From positions 1 to 61,090 of the forward strand of contig QCPT01000004.1 of NCBI GenBank assembly GCA_003212415.1: a stretch of DNA of 61,090 nucleotides, written 5' to 3'. The position numbers and the translations under genes were made by a program. This document shows positions 23,534 through 32,205 of this stretch, piece by piece. The number at the start of each line of letters is the position of its first letter. Position 1 is the stretch's first letter. Source of the DNA: Pelagibacteraceae bacterium AG-439-F23. Lineage in GTDB: Bacteria > Pseudomonadota > Alphaproteobacteria > Pelagibacterales > Pelagibacteraceae. The notes under the pieces are model-generated. The model saw nothing but the letters and a program-made list of their open reading frames with translations. It had not been told where the DNA came from and made no database searches.

Positions 23534-24640
23534 TTATTGCAATTTTGAAATTATTGCATCACCCATTTCGGAAGTTGAAACTTCTTTTGTGCCTTTTGAT
23601 AATATATCTTTAGTTCTCAATCCTTCGTCAAGAACACTTTGCACTGCTTTTTCTAAAATATTTGATTCTTTATCTAAGTCTAAAGAATATTTTAGTGCCA
23701 TTGCAAAACTTAAAATTGTTGCGATTGGATTTGCAATCCCATTTCCTGCTATGTCAGGTGCGGATCCATGGACCGGTTCGTATAATGATCTCATATTTCC
23801 ATTTTTATCTTTAGCTCCTAATGATGCAGATGGTAAAAGTCCTAAAGACCCAGTTAACATTGCTGCTTCATCTGATAGCATATCTCCAAAAAGATTATCG
23901 GTAACAATCACATCAAATTGCTTGGGATTTCTCACTAATTGCATAGCACAATTATCTGCAAGCATATGTTTTAATTCTACATCTTTAAACTCTTTTTCAT
24001 GTAAAGCTTGGACTTCTTCTTTCCAAAGTTGACCTGCTTCCATTACATTAGATTTTTCACATGATGTAACCTTATTATTTCTTTTTCTTGCAAGATCAAA
24101 AGCTACACGAGCAACTCTTTCAATTTCACTTGAGGTATAAACGTGTGTGTTTATTCCTTTTCTTTCTCCATTATCAATCGGCTTAATCCCTCTTGGTTCT
24201 CCAAAATAAATTCCTCCAGTTAATTCTCTTACAAACAATATATCTAAATCTGAAACTAATTCTGGTTTCAAACTTGAAGCATCTACCAATTGTTTAAAAC
24301 AGATAGCAGGTCTAAGATTGGCAAATAATTTTAATTCTTTTCTCAGTTTTAACAAAGCTCTTTCTGGTCTTTTTGAAAATTCAAGATCATCCCATTTAGG
24401 GCCCCCAACAGCTCCTAGTATTACCGCTTCACTTTCTAATGCTTTATAAAATACTTCATCTGTAATTGGCGTTCCATGTTTTTCATAAGAAGCACCTCCT
24501 ATTAGCTCTTCTTCAATTTCAAAATCTAATGATTTATTTTTATTAAACCAATTAATTATTTTTTTTACTTCTCCTACAACTTCTGGGCCTATGCCGTCTC
24601 CCGACAATAATAAAAATTTTCTTTTTTTTACTTTAATCAT
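23534..24640 (-). CDS. leuB: 3-isopropylmalate dehydrogenase
   Basis: LeuB oxidatively decarboxylates 3-isopropylmalate in leucine synthesis. The 368-residue protein has the isocitrate/isopropylmalate dehydrogenase layout: [15 protein letters not shown] at the N terminus, [10 protein letters not shown] and [15 protein letters not shown] for substrate contacts, then the metal-binding region [19 protein letters not shown] and the nucleotide loop [19 protein letters not shown]. It overlaps the end of leuD by eight bases. Confidence 0.97.
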   Translation of the reverse strand: MIKVKKRKFLLLSGDGIGPEVVGEVKKIINWFNKNKSLDFEIEEELIGGASYEKHGTPITDEVFYKALESEAVILGAVGGPKWDDLEFSKRPERALLKLRKELKLFANLRPAICFKQLVDASSLKPELVSDLDILFVRELTGGIYFGEPRGIKPIDNGERKGINTHVYTSSEIERVARVAFDLARKRNNKVTSCEKSNVMEAGQLWKEEVQALHEKEFKDVELKHMLADNCAMQLVRNPKQFDVIVTDNLFGDMLSDEAAMLTGSLGLLPSASLGAKDKNGNMRSLYEPVHGSAPDIAGNGIANPIATILSFAMALKYSLDLDKESNILEKAVQSVLDEGLRTKDILSKGTKEVSTSEMGDAIISKLQ

Positions 24641-25238
24641 TAAAAATCCATGGTTTTGTATTTTTCATTTTTTCTTCAAATGAAACAATATTGTCTAATT
24701 TTTCTAAAGATAATGCAATATCATCTAATCCTTCCATCAAACATTTTTTCTTAAATTCGTCAATTTCAAAATTTATTTCTTTATTTCCAAATACAATTTT
24801 TTGATCAGGTAAATTAACTGATATTTCTTCTTTTCTATTTGAATATTCTGAAATCTCCTTTATTTCTTCCTCGCTTATTGTAATAGGTAAAATTCCATTT
24901 TTGAAACAATTATTGTAAAAAATATCTGCAAAGCTTGAACTAACAACACATGTAATTCCAAAATCTAAAAGTGCCCACGGAGCATGTTCTCTTGAGGAAC
25001 CACAACCAAAATTTTTTCCAGCAACTAATATTTTAGATTTATTGAATGGATCATTATTTAAAATAAAATTATCTATTTTATTTCCTTTTTCATCATATCT
25101 CATTTCAAAAAATAAATTTTTACCTAGACCAGTTCTTTTTATAGTTTTTAAAAATTGTTTAGGAATAATCATATCAGTATCAATATTAACTATAGGAAGA
25201 TATGCGGGTATACTTTTAACTGTTGTAAATTTTTTCAT
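24633..25238 (-). CDS. leuD: 3-isopropylmalate dehydratase small subunit
   Basis: LeuD pairs with LeuC to isomerise 2- to 3-isopropylmalate. The 201-residue protein carries the swivel-domain motifs [23 protein letters not shown] (here [18 protein letters not shown]) and [21 protein letters not shown], which binds substrate. It is directly downstream of leuC, with no gap, and overlaps leuB. Confidence 0.97.
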   Translation of the reverse strand: MKKFTTVKSIPAYLPIVNIDTDMIIPKQFLKTIKRTGLGKNLFFEMRYDEKGNKIDNFILNNDPFNKSKILVAGKNFGCGSSREHAPWALLDFGITCVVSSSFADIFYNNCFKNGILPITISEEEIKEISEYSNRKEEISVNLPDQKIVFGNKEINFEIDEFKKKCLMEGLDDIALSLEKLDNIVSFEEKMKNTKPWIFND

Positions 25239-26642
25239 TTAATTTTGATACTTTCTTACATCGTCCAAATTTCCTGAAATTGCAGCTGCGGCTGCCATCG
25301 CAGGACTTACAAGATGTGTTCTTCCACCACGTCCTTGTCTTCCTTCAAAATTACGATTTGAGGTAGAAGCACATCTTTCTTCTGGTTTTAACTTATCGGC
25401 ATTCATTGCAAGACACATTGAACATCCTGGCTCTCTCCATTCAAATCCAGATTTAATAAATATTTTATCTAAACCCTCTTGCTCAGCCTGTTCTTTAACT
25501 AACCCTGAACCTGGTACTATTATTGCATTAACATGAGATGCTATTTTTTTATCTTTTATAATTTTTGCCGCTTCTCTTATATCTTCAATTCTTCCATTCG
25601 TGCAACTACCTATAAAAACTTTATCAATTTTAATGTCTTTTACGTTTGTGTTTGGTTTTAAACCCATATAGTTAAGTGATCTTTTAATTGAGCTCTTTCT
25701 ATCTTCGTCGCTTTCATTCTCAGGATTAGGAACTTTTCCATCTATTTCGACAACATCTTGTGGTGATGTCCCCCAAGTTACCATCGGTTTTATTTCTGAT
25801 CCTTCTAAAATAATTTCTTTATCAAATTTTGCATCAGTATCAGTCTTTAATTTATTCCAGTATTCAACAGCTTTTTCCCAATTTTCGTTTTTTGGCGACA
25901 TTGGTTTGTCTTTTAAATATTCAAATATCTTTTCATCTGGCTGAATTAATCCGGCTCTAGCTCCTCCCTCAATAGTCATATTGCAAATTGTCATTCTTTG
26001 TTCAACGCTTAATCCTGAAATTAAATTTCCTGAATATTCAATTACATAACCTGTCCCGCCAGCAGTTCCTATTTTTCCAATGATTTGTAAAATAACATCT
26101 TTTGCAGTAACACCAATTGGTAACTTGCCATTAACGTTTATTCTAAAATTTTTTGATTTCTTTTGTACTAAAGTTTGTGTTGCTAAAACATGTTCAACTT
26201 CAGAAGTTCCTATACCAAATGCTAAAGCACCAAATGCACCATGGGTAGCAGTATGGCTATCTCCACAAACAATTATATTTCCAGGTTGAGTAAATCCTTG
26301 TTCAGGTCCAATTATATGAACAATGCCTTGTCTTTTATCATCCATTCCAAATAATTGGATTCCAAATTCTTTACAGTTTTTATCTAAAGTTTCTACTTGT
26401 ATTCTAGAGTCTTCATCCGATATACCTTTTGATCTATCGGTTGTGGGAACATTATGATCTGCAACTGCAAGTGTTAATTTTGGTTGTCTAACTTTTCTAT
26501 TCGATGTTCGCAAACCTTCAAAAGCTTGGGGGCTTGTAACTTCATGAATTAAATGTCTATCTACAAAAAGAAGTGAAGTACCATCTTTTTGTTCATGAAC
26601 AAGATGTTCATTCCATATTTTATCGTAAATTGTTTGTGGCAT
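25239..26642 (-). CDS. leuC: 3-isopropylmalate dehydratase large subunit
   Basis: This aconitase-family [4Fe-4S] enzyme subunit acts in leucine synthesis. The 467-residue protein begins [15 protein letters not shown] and shows [38 protein letters not shown], the cluster ligand in [17 protein letters not shown], and the paired ligands in [14 protein letters not shown], all at family-typical places. It is 11 bases downstream of rplS, so leucine genes follow ribosomal genes in one run. leuA is not in the window. Confidence 0.97.
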   Translation of the reverse strand: MPQTIYDKIWNEHLVHEQKDGTSLLFVDRHLIHEVTSPQAFEGLRTSNRKVRQPKLTLAVADHNVPTTDRSKGISDEDSRIQVETLDKNCKEFGIQLFGMDDKRQGIVHIIGPEQGFTQPGNIIVCGDSHTATHGAFGALAFGIGTSEVEHVLATQTLVQKKSKNFRINVNGKLPIGVTAKDVILQIIGKIGTAGGTGYVIEYSGNLISGLSVEQRMTICNMTIEGGARAGLIQPDEKIFEYLKDKPMSPKNENWEKAVEYWNKLKTDTDAKFDKEIILEGSEIKPMVTWGTSPQDVVEIDGKVPNPENESDEDRKSSIKRSLNYMGLKPNTNVKDIKIDKVFIGSCTNGRIEDIREAAKIIKDKKIASHVNAIIVPGSGLVKEQAEQEGLDKIFIKSGFEWREPGCSMCLAMNADKLKPEERCASTSNRNFEGRQGRGGRTHLVSPAMAAAAAISGNLDDVRKYQN

Positions 26643-26653
26643 TAAGAGAAAAA

Positions 26654-27211
26654 TTATTTTTTCTGCTCTTTTTTTTCTTTCGATTGTTCTGGTTTTTCTG
26701 TAACATTTTTTTGAGCAGGTTTAGATTCTACTTTTGGTGCTTCTGCTTTAGCTTCTTCTTTTGGTAATTCTTCAGTTTTTTCTTCTGTTTCAGACATAAC
26801 ATTTTCTTCAGTAACCTGTTGAATCTTAGTTTCAATATCTATTCCAATTTTCTTTTTGATTTTTTCAGCTATTCTTGCAGACTTACCTGTTCTGTCTCTT
26901 AAATAGTATAATTTTGCTCGTCTAACTTTTCCTGATCTAACAACTTTAATTGTGTCTACGATTGGACTGTACAATGCAAAAGTTCTTTCCACGCCCTCTC
27001 CAAAAGAAATTTTTCTTACTGTAAATGAAGAATTAATATCTCTATTTTTTTTTGCTATACAGACTCCTTCGAAATACTGAATTCTATCTCTTTTTCCTTC
27101 TGTAATTCTAACTCCAACTTTTACAATATCTCCTGGAAAGAAATCTGGATGTTTTCTTTCTGAAATTATTTTTTTTAAGTTTGATTGATTGATTTCTTCT
27201 ATAGTTTTCAT
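26654..27211 (-). CDS. rplS: 50S ribosomal protein L19 with charged C-terminal tail
   Basis: L19 sits at the 30S-50S interface of the ribosome. The first about 120 residues match the whole family: [71 protein letters not shown]. The remaining roughly 65 residues form a lysine, glutamate, alanine and proline-rich low-complexity tail absent from ordinary L19 (about 115 residues). The tail contains [10 protein letters not shown], encoded by a DNA unit identical to the repeats at the end of rpsP. It lies one base from trmD. Confidence 0.95.
   Translation of the reverse strand: MKTIEEINQSNLKKIISERKHPDFFPGDIVKVGVRITEGKRDRIQYFEGVCIAKKNRDINSSFTVRKISFGEGVERTFALYSPIVDTIKVVRSGKVRRAKLYYLRDRTGKSARIAEKIKKKIGIDIETKIQQVTEENVMSETEEKTEELPKEEAKAEAPKVESKPAQKNVTEKPEQSKEKKEQKK
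26731..26765. repeat. Copy of the rpsP tail repeat inside rplS
   Basis: A stretch of about 35 bases here is identical to the tandem unit at 27910-28005. Both encode the [14 protein letters not shown] tail in the same operon about 1.2 kb apart. Identity at the DNA level, including synonymous positions, suggests copying rather than convergent amino-acid bias. Confidence 0.8.
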
Positions 27212-27212
27212 A

Positions 27213-27899
27213 TTAATTCTTTTTATATTTTTGCCACAAATCTGGTCTTCGGTCGCGTGTTATAGCCTCAGATTGAGATAAACGCCAGTCTTTAATTTTG
27301 GCATGATCGCCCGATAATAGAACATCTGGTACACTTTTATCCTCCCAAATTTGAGGCTTGGTATATTGGGGGTATTCTAAAAGCCCATTCTCAAAACTTT
27401 CATCTTGTGTGGAATTTTCATTTCCTAAAACACCAGGAATAAATCTTAAAATTGCATCTAAAACCACAAAAGTTGCTGCTTCACCGCCAGATAAAACAAA
27501 ATCACCAATACTAACTTCTTCTATATTTCTACTCTGAATTATTCTTTCATCAATACCTTCGAAGTGACCACATATAAAATTTAAAGTTTTTTCAGTTGAA
27601 AGTTCTTTAGCATATTTATGATTAAATAATTTTCCTTTTGGACTTAAATAAATTATTTTTTCTTTTTCCTTTATACTTTCGTCTAGAGATTTGGCTAAAA
27701 CATCTGCTTTTATTAACATACCACTCCCACCTCCGTAAGGTGTATCATCTGCCGTTTTATGTTTATCAAATGTAAAGTCTCTTATATTTACTGTTTCTAA
27801 ATTCCAAATTTTTTCATTCATAGCTTTTCCAAACAAGCCTTTGTTCAGATAACCTGGGAAGTATTCTGGATATAAAGTAAAAATACGAGATAAAAACAT
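27213..27899 (-). CDS. trmD: tRNA (guanine-37-N1)-methyltransferase
   Basis: TrmD methylates G37 next to the anticodon and prevents frameshifting. The 228-residue SPOUT-family protein has [12 protein letters not shown] at the N terminus, [18 protein letters not shown], the trefoil-knot SAM site ([13 protein letters not shown] and [13 protein letters not shown]), and a short C-terminal domain with [14 protein letters not shown]. It directly abuts rpsP. In most bacteria rimM separates these two genes, and here there is no room for it. Confidence 0.97.
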   Translation of the reverse strand: MFLSRIFTLYPEYFPGYLNKGLFGKAMNEKIWNLETVNIRDFTFDKHKTADDTPYGGGSGMLIKADVLAKSLDESIKEKEKIIYLSPKGKLFNHKYAKELSTEKTLNFICGHFEGIDERIIQSRNIEEVSIGDFVLSGGEAATFVVLDAILRFIPGVLGNENSTQDESFENGLLEYPQYTKPQIWEDKSVPDVLLSGDHAKIKDWRLSQSEAITRDRRPDLWQKYKKN

Positions 27900-28328
27900 T
27901 TATTTTTTTTCTTCTGCTTTAGCTTCTTCTTTTGGTGCTTCTGCTTTAGCTTCTTCTTTTGGTGCTTCTGCTTTAGCTTCTTCTTTTGGTGCTTCTGCTT
28001 TAGCATCGCCAGTTTCTCCTTCTTTTTTGCGATCTTTTTTAGGAATTGCTTTTTTAGGGTTGTTGCCTTTGGCTGGCATAGGCATTACTTCATTTTCTCC
28101 TAAAATTCTAGCTACTCTAGTTGTTGGCCTAGCTCCTTGACCTAACCAGTACTTGATTCTTTCAAGATCCAATCCAACTCTCTCTCTTTTATCTTTTGGA
28201 AGCAATGGATTAAAAAATCCTAATTTTTCGATAAATCTTCCATCTCTAGGAAACCTGCTATCAGCAACCACTATTTTGTAAACGGGTCTTTTTTTTGTTC
28301 CACCTATTGATAACCTCATTTTTAACAT
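27900..28328 (-). CDS. rpsP: 30S ribosomal protein S16 with repeat-rich C-terminal tail
   Basis: S16 is an early-assembly 30S protein. The first about 85 residues are typical ([38 protein letters not shown]...). The ORF starts at MLKMRLS, and a start at the second Met (28319) is also possible since the family usually begins MxxIRL. The tail, about 55 residues, ends with consecutive APKEEAKAE units encoded by exact DNA repeats. It heads the rpsP-trmD-rplS group and follows ffh after 14 bases. Confidence 0.95.
   Translation of the reverse strand: MLKMRLSIGGTKKRPVYKIVVADSRFPRDGRFIEKLGFFNPLLPKDKRERVGLDLERIKYWLGQGARPTTRVARILGENEVMPMPAKGNNPKKAIPKKDRKKEGETGDAKAEAPKEEAKAEAPKEEAKAEAPKEEAKAEEKK
27910..28005. 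repeat. Tandem 27-base repeats in the rpsP tail
   Basis: About three and a half head-to-tail copies of a 27-base unit (full units at 27937-27963 and 27964-27990, partial or variant units on each side) encode repeated APKEEAKAE. The units are identical at the DNA level. They are protein-coding and in frame and have no spacers, so they are not a CRISPR array. Copy number may vary between strains or be collapsed in short-read assemblies. Confidence 0.9.
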
Positions 28329-28342
28329 TCTTTCTCCTTTTA

Positions 28343-29701
28343 TTATTTAAGTTGATTAAAAAGTTCAGGAGGAATTCCTTTATCCGCCATTCCTTTCGTA
28401 TTTCCTTTTGACATCTTCTTCATCATTTCAGACATCATTTTAAATTGTTTTAACAATTTATTGATAGTGGCAACATCAGTTCCAGAGCCATTAGCAATTC
28501 TTTTTTTTCTAGATCCATCAATTATTTTTGGATTTTCTCTTTCTTTTTTAGTCATAGATAAAATTACAGCTTCATTTTGAGTAATAATTTTTTCGTCGAC
28601 ACCAGCTTGATCCATTTGAGATTTAATTTTTGAAACTCCCGGGAGGAATGACATTATTCCTTCAATACCTCCCATTTTTTTCATTTGTCTAAGTTGTGAA
28701 AGATAATCTTCTAATGAAAATTGTCCTTTTTTAAGTTTTTCTTCAGTTTTCTTTAAATTTTCTTGATCTAAATCTTCTGAAGCTTTTTCTACTAGGGAAA
28801 CAATATCTCCCATTCCTAACAGTCTATTGGCTATTCTATCAGGATAAAAAACTTCAAAATTTTCTATTTTTTCCCCAACTCCTAAAAATTTGATTGGAAC
28901 ATCTGCAACATATTTCATACTTAATGCTGCGCCACCTCTACCATCACCGTCTGATCTTGTAAGAACAATTCCAGTTAAATTAACTGTATTTTTAAATTCT
29001 TTTGCAACATTAGCCGCAACTTGTCCCGTTAGTGAGTCGGCCACTAATATTGTCTCTGATGGATTAATTATGTTTTCTATTTGTTTGATTTCATTCATCA
29101 TCTGAAAATCAATTTGTGTTCGTCCCGCTGTATCAAATAAAATTACTTCTGAACCATTTAAATTCGCAGCGCTTAATGCTCTTCTGCAAATATCTGCTGG
29201 AACTTGTCCCTCAATTACGGGCAAAGTTAAAATATTATTTTGTTCTCCTAGTAGTCTTAATTGTTCTTGAGCCGCTGGCCTATAAACATCAAGACTAGCC
29301 ATCATTACTTTTTTTTTATTATTTTTTTCTAAAAATCTTGCTAGTTTTGCTGTTGTTGTTGTTTTTCCAGATCCTTGAAGTCCAACAAGTATAATTGGCA
29401 CTGGAGGTACGGCATTTAACTGTATATCTGAAGTTTTGTCTCCCAAGAAAGAAACTAATTCATCATAAACAATTTTTACCACCATTTGTCCTGGTGATGT
29501 TGAACGAACTATTTCCTGCCCTAATGCTTTCGGTTTAACTCTATTTATAAACTCTTTAACAACTTCTAGTGATACATCCGCTTCAAGAAGAGCCAGTCTA
29601 ATGCTTTTTAAACCTTCGTCTACCTGCTTCTCATCTAAAGAAGGTGCTTTTTTTAATGAAGAAAATATTTCTTCAAATTTATTAGTTAAATTTTCAAACA
29701 T
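28343..29701 (-). CDS. ffh: Signal recognition particle protein Ffh
   Basis: Ffh is the GTPase that, with 4.5S RNA, recognises signal sequences and targets ribosomes to FtsY at the membrane. The 452-residue protein has an N domain ([20 protein letters not shown]...[11 protein letters not shown]), the G domain with [15 protein letters not shown] (107-121), [20 protein letters not shown] and the insertion box, and a methionine-rich M domain from about residue 300 ([33 protein letters not shown]). The start is fixed by family alignment. It is the first gene of the minus-strand run and is preceded by a structured leader. Confidence 0.98.
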   Translation of the reverse strand: MFENLTNKFEEIFSSLKKAPSLDEKQVDEGLKSIRLALLEADVSLEVVKEFINRVKPKALGQEIVRSTSPGQMVVKIVYDELVSFLGDKTSDIQLNAVPPVPIILVGLQGSGKTTTTAKLARFLEKNNKKKVMMASLDVYRPAAQEQLRLLGEQNNILTLPVIEGQVPADICRRALSAANLNGSEVILFDTAGRTQIDFQMMNEIKQIENIINPSETILVADSLTGQVAANVAKEFKNTVNLTGIVLTRSDGDGRGGAALSMKYVADVPIKFLGVGEKIENFEVFYPDRIANRLLGMGDIVSLVEKASEDLDQENLKKTEEKLKKGQFSLEDYLSQLRQMKKMGGIEGIMSFLPGVSKIKSQMDQAGVDEKIITQNEAVILSMTKKERENPKIIDGSRKKRIANGSGTDVATINKLLKQFKMMSEMMKKMSKGNTKGMADKGIPPELFNQLK

Positions 29702-29704
29702 AAT

Positions 29705-29811
29705 TTCACACAGCAGTTATCGCACCAGTGGGCGAACCCTCGCTGACTGGTGTCGATCTCTTTGTAACCAAAGACACCGCAAATTGCTGTATTTTGCGGA
29801 AACGGCGATAA
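29705..29811 (-). ncRNA. Candidate structured 5' leader RNA of ffh (four-way junction with pseudoknot)
   Basis: This region is roughly half G+C by hand count, in a genome where spacers are nearly all A/T. A perfect 7-bp closing stem pairs 29805-29811 with 29717-29723. Inside it are three hairpins: 29777-29783/29793-29799 (7 bp), 29759-29764/29769-29774 (6 bp, four-base loop), and 29724-29729/29746-29751 (6 bp), the last enclosing a GGG-UUCG-CCC mini-hairpin (29730-29739). The loop of the first hairpin (29785-29790) is complementary over six bases to 29710-29715, just upstream of the ffh AUG. No SRP RNA consensus (GGAAGGAAGCAG-like) is present. I recall a published candidate motif upstream of ffh in Pelagibacter, and this may be it. 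Orientation is inferred from adjacency to ffh. Confidence 0.7.
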
Positions 29812-29820
29812 AGTATAATA
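29812..29820 (-). promoter_or_regulatory. Candidate -10 region upstream of ffh
   Basis: The minus strand reads TATTATACT here, offering overlapping -10 hexamers TATTAT and TATACT. A TTGACT lies upstream (29832-29837) but only 11-14 bases away, shorter than the usual 16-18. Either hexamer would start transcripts at about 29805-29808, inside the 5' arm of the leader's closing stem. This promoter and a complete closing stem may therefore be mutually exclusive, and a promoter nearer dapF is also possible. Confidence 0.3.
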
Positions 29821-29861
29821 GAGGTTCAAAAAGTCAATAAATAAGTTAAGTATTTATTTAT

Positions 29862-30686
29862 ATGGAATTTAATGCATTTAAAATGGATGGATTGGGTAAT
29901 GATTTTGTTATCATTGATCAAAGGAAAGAAGACGTAATTTTAACTAATGATCAAATTATCAAAATTTGCAATCGTGAATTTATAGGATGTGATCAATTAA
30001 TATATATTAAAAAAGATGTCGATTTAGATGCAGAATTAGAATTTTACAATTCTGATGGAAGTAAATCAGATGCTTGTGGAAATGGTACAAGATGTGTTGC
30101 TCATTTACTTTCAAAAGAAAATAATAAAAAAGAAATAAATTTAACTGTAGCATCGAAAGTTCTTAAATCTAAAATTTTTGAAAATAATTTAGTAGAAACA
30201 TCAATTGGTTCTCCAAAAATAAAATGGGATGAAATACCACTTAGCAAAAATTCTGATACTAAAAATTTAAATATAAAATTAATTGACAATGAAAATAATG
30301 AATTTACTGGAGGAATAGCAGTAAATGTTGGGAATCCACATGTAATTTTTTTTATAGAAAATATTGATAAATTTAATCTAAAAAAGATCGGTCCTGAAAT
30401 TGAAAATCACGAACTATTTCCTGAAAAATGCAATGTAACTTTGGCAAAAAAAATTAGTCAAAATTTGATAAAAGTTAAAGTTTGGGAAAGAGGAGCGGGA
30501 TTAACTAAAGCTTGCGGAACAGCAGCATGCGCAACTGCAGTTGCAGCGAATCTGGAAAAACTTTCTAATTCAAAAACTGAAATTGAATTTAGCACTGGCA
30601 AACTATTAATTAGTATCGATGAAAAAAATAATATAAGCATGTTGGGACCGGTCTCAAAAATTAAAGAAATTAAAATTAATATTTAA
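29862..30686 (+). CDS. dapF: Diaminopimelate epimerase
   Basis: DapF interconverts LL- and meso-diaminopimelate for lysine and peptidoglycan. The 274-residue protein carries both catalytic cysteines, at about 72 (SDACGNGTRC) and 218 (TKACGTAACATAV), with FKMDGLGNDFVIID at the N terminus and VNVGNPHVIFF in the middle. Its TAA stop overlaps the ftsY start by one base (TAATG). In many alphaproteobacteria mtaB lies between dapF and ftsY, but here the two are directly coupled. Confidence 0.97.
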   Translation: MEFNAFKMDGLGNDFVIIDQRKEDVILTNDQIIKICNREFIGCDQLIYIKKDVDLDAELEFYNSDGSKSDACGNGTRCVAHLLSKENNKKEINLTVASKVLKSKIFENNLVETSIGSPKIKWDEIPLSKNSDTKNLNIKLIDNENNEFTGGIAVNVGNPHVIFFIENIDKFNLKKIGPEIENHELFPEKCNVTLAKKISQNLIKVKVWERGAGLTKACGTAACATAVAANLEKLSNSKTEIEFSTGKLLISIDEKNNISMLGPVSKIKEIKINI

Positions 30687-31603
30687 TGGGTATTTTTGAA
30701 AAATTTAAATTAGGATTTAAAAAAAGTGCAGACAATTTTGCATCAGGATTAAGAGAAATAATCATTAAAAAAGAAATAGATGACAGCACACTAGACAAAA
30801 TAGAAGAATTTTTAATAAGTTCTGATGTGGGCATTGATGCAGCCTCTGATATTAAAGATGTAATTGCTCAAAAAAAAATTGACCCTAAAGAAGATCCAAT
30901 TTCTGAAGTAAATAAAATCTTAAAAGAATACATAATTGAACTAATGCAACCTTTGGAAAAAAAGAAATTTTTTGAAAAAAAAGATAATTTAAATATTATT
31001 TTAGTATCTGGTGTTAATGGTGTAGGGAAAACAACAACAATTGGTAAAATAGGTAAAATACTCAAAGAAAATAATAACAAAGTATTATTTTCTGCTTGCG
31101 ATACTTTTAGGGCTGCAGCCATCGATCAATTAGAAAAATGGGCTGAAAAAGTAAATGCTGCTATAATTAAATCTAATCCAGGTTCAGATCCTGCGTCAGT
31201 TGCTTTTAAAGCAATAGAACACGCAAAAAATAATAATATTAATCAAGTTCTAATTGATACAGCTGGAAGATTACAAAATAAAAAAAATCTTATGGATGAA
31301 TTTAAAAAAATAGCAAATGTGATTAAAAAAAGTGATGAAACGGCACCTCATGAAGTAATTTTAGTTTTAGATGCTACATCGGGACAAAATATTATTAACC
31401 AGTTAGAAGAGTTTAATAAAATAATACCCTTAACAGGTTTAATAATGACAAAGTTAGATGGAACAGCAAAAGGTGGTGTTTTAATTGCGATTTCTAAAAA
31501 ATATAAAGTACCAATTGTAGGTTTAGGATTGGGTGAAAAAGAAGACGATTTACAAATATTTAATGCGGAACAATTTGCCAATGCATTTATTCAATCTAAT
31601 TAA
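30686..31603 (+). CDS. ftsY: Signal recognition particle receptor FtsY
   Basis: FtsY is the membrane-associated SRP receptor GTPase. The 305-residue protein consists of the N and G domains only: GVNGVGKTTTIGKIG (Walker A), CDTFRAAAIDQLEKWA, LIDTAGRLQNKKNLMDE, TKLDGTAKGGVLI, and GLGEKEDDLQIF at the C terminus. The long acidic A domain of enterobacteria is missing, as usual in alphaproteobacteria. It ends convergently with, and overlaps by eight bases, the gene at 31596. Confidence 0.97.
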   Translation: MGIFEKFKLGFKKSADNFASGLREIIIKKEIDDSTLDKIEEFLISSDVGIDAASDIKDVIAQKKIDPKEDPISEVNKILKEYIIELMQPLEKKKFFEKKDNLNIILVSGVNGVGKTTTIGKIGKILKENNNKVLFSACDTFRAAAIDQLEKWAEKVNAAIIKSNPGSDPASVAFKAIEHAKNNNINQVLIDTAGRLQNKKNLMDEFKKIANVIKKSDETAPHEVILVLDATSGQNIINQLEEFNKIIPLTGLIMTKLDGTAKGGVLIAISKKYKVPIVGLGLGEKEDDLQIFNAEQFANAFIQSN

Positions 31604-32156
31604 TTAAATTTTTTGAAATTAAAGGCTTATAAATATTACATTCAAAATTATTTTTAAGAGATTTATAGCCGCAATTTTTCGCATAAGTAGAAATTATAAA
31701 ATTTAATTTTCCTCGATTTTTTTGAATTCCAAGTTCTTTTTTACTTATGTCATAAATTAAATTCTGATTATAATCTTTAAAAGCACTTACAAGAATTAAA
31801 GTATTGTTATCATTTAAAAGATAATATGCAAAATCTTCTGGGAAAACTGGATACTTATAATTTTTATAAAATTTTTTAGCCTTTTTGGGAAACCAATCGT
31901 AAGAAATTAAAGGATATTCTTTTTTTGTTAAATGATCGTAAATATACAAATCTTGTGGATAGTCAGTAATATAGTTTGAATATTGACCTCTTGCTATTAT
32001 AGGTTTCTCTCTGGTCTTAAAATATAATGTAAATTTATCATGATAAGATTGCATCTTTCCAATATAAAAATATTTTTCATAGTTTGGATCATTTAATTCT
32101 GCAAATGAAAAATTAGAGTAAAATAATACTAAAATGATAAATATTAATTTTTTCAC
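31596..32156 (-). CDS. Secreted protein of unknown function
   Basis: I do not recognise a family. The 186-residue product starts with a clear signal peptide (MKKLIFIILVLFYSNFSFA, cleavage expected after FSFA) and continues as a soluble protein rich in Tyr, Lys, Phe and Asn, with two cysteines (CGYKSLKNNFEC) that could form a disulfide. The start is a GTG at 32156. It is the last of a minus-strand group after the alpha/beta hydrolase (49-base gap) and overlaps the 3' end of ftsY by eight bases. It is probably periplasmic, and no function can be proposed. Confidence 0.7.
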   Translation of the reverse strand: MKKLIFIILVLFYSNFSFAELNDPNYEKYFYIGKMQSYHDKFTLYFKTREKPIIARGQYSNYITDYPQDLYIYDHLTKKEYPLISYDWFPKKAKKFYKNYKYPVFPEDFAYYLLNDNNTLILVSAFKDYNQNLIYDISKKELGIQKNRGKLNFIISTYAKNCGYKSLKNNFECNIYKPLISKNLIN

Positions 32157-32205
32157 AAGAAAAACTTAATATACAAAAATGATATGCATTTGTTTAAATT
32201 GTGTC

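Noticed and set aside
27910..28005. CRISPR-like tandem repeats
   Set aside because: The repeats are contiguous with no spacers, have a 27-base period, and keep one reading frame inside rpsP. They are coding repeats.
29702..29830. SRP (4.5S) RNA or tRNA gene in the ffh-dapF gap
   Set aside because: The region is structured and near ffh, but the SRP RNA core sequence is absent. Although it has a 7-bp closing stem and three arms, the arm sizes, loop sequences and missing CCA/anticodon pattern do not fit a tRNA.
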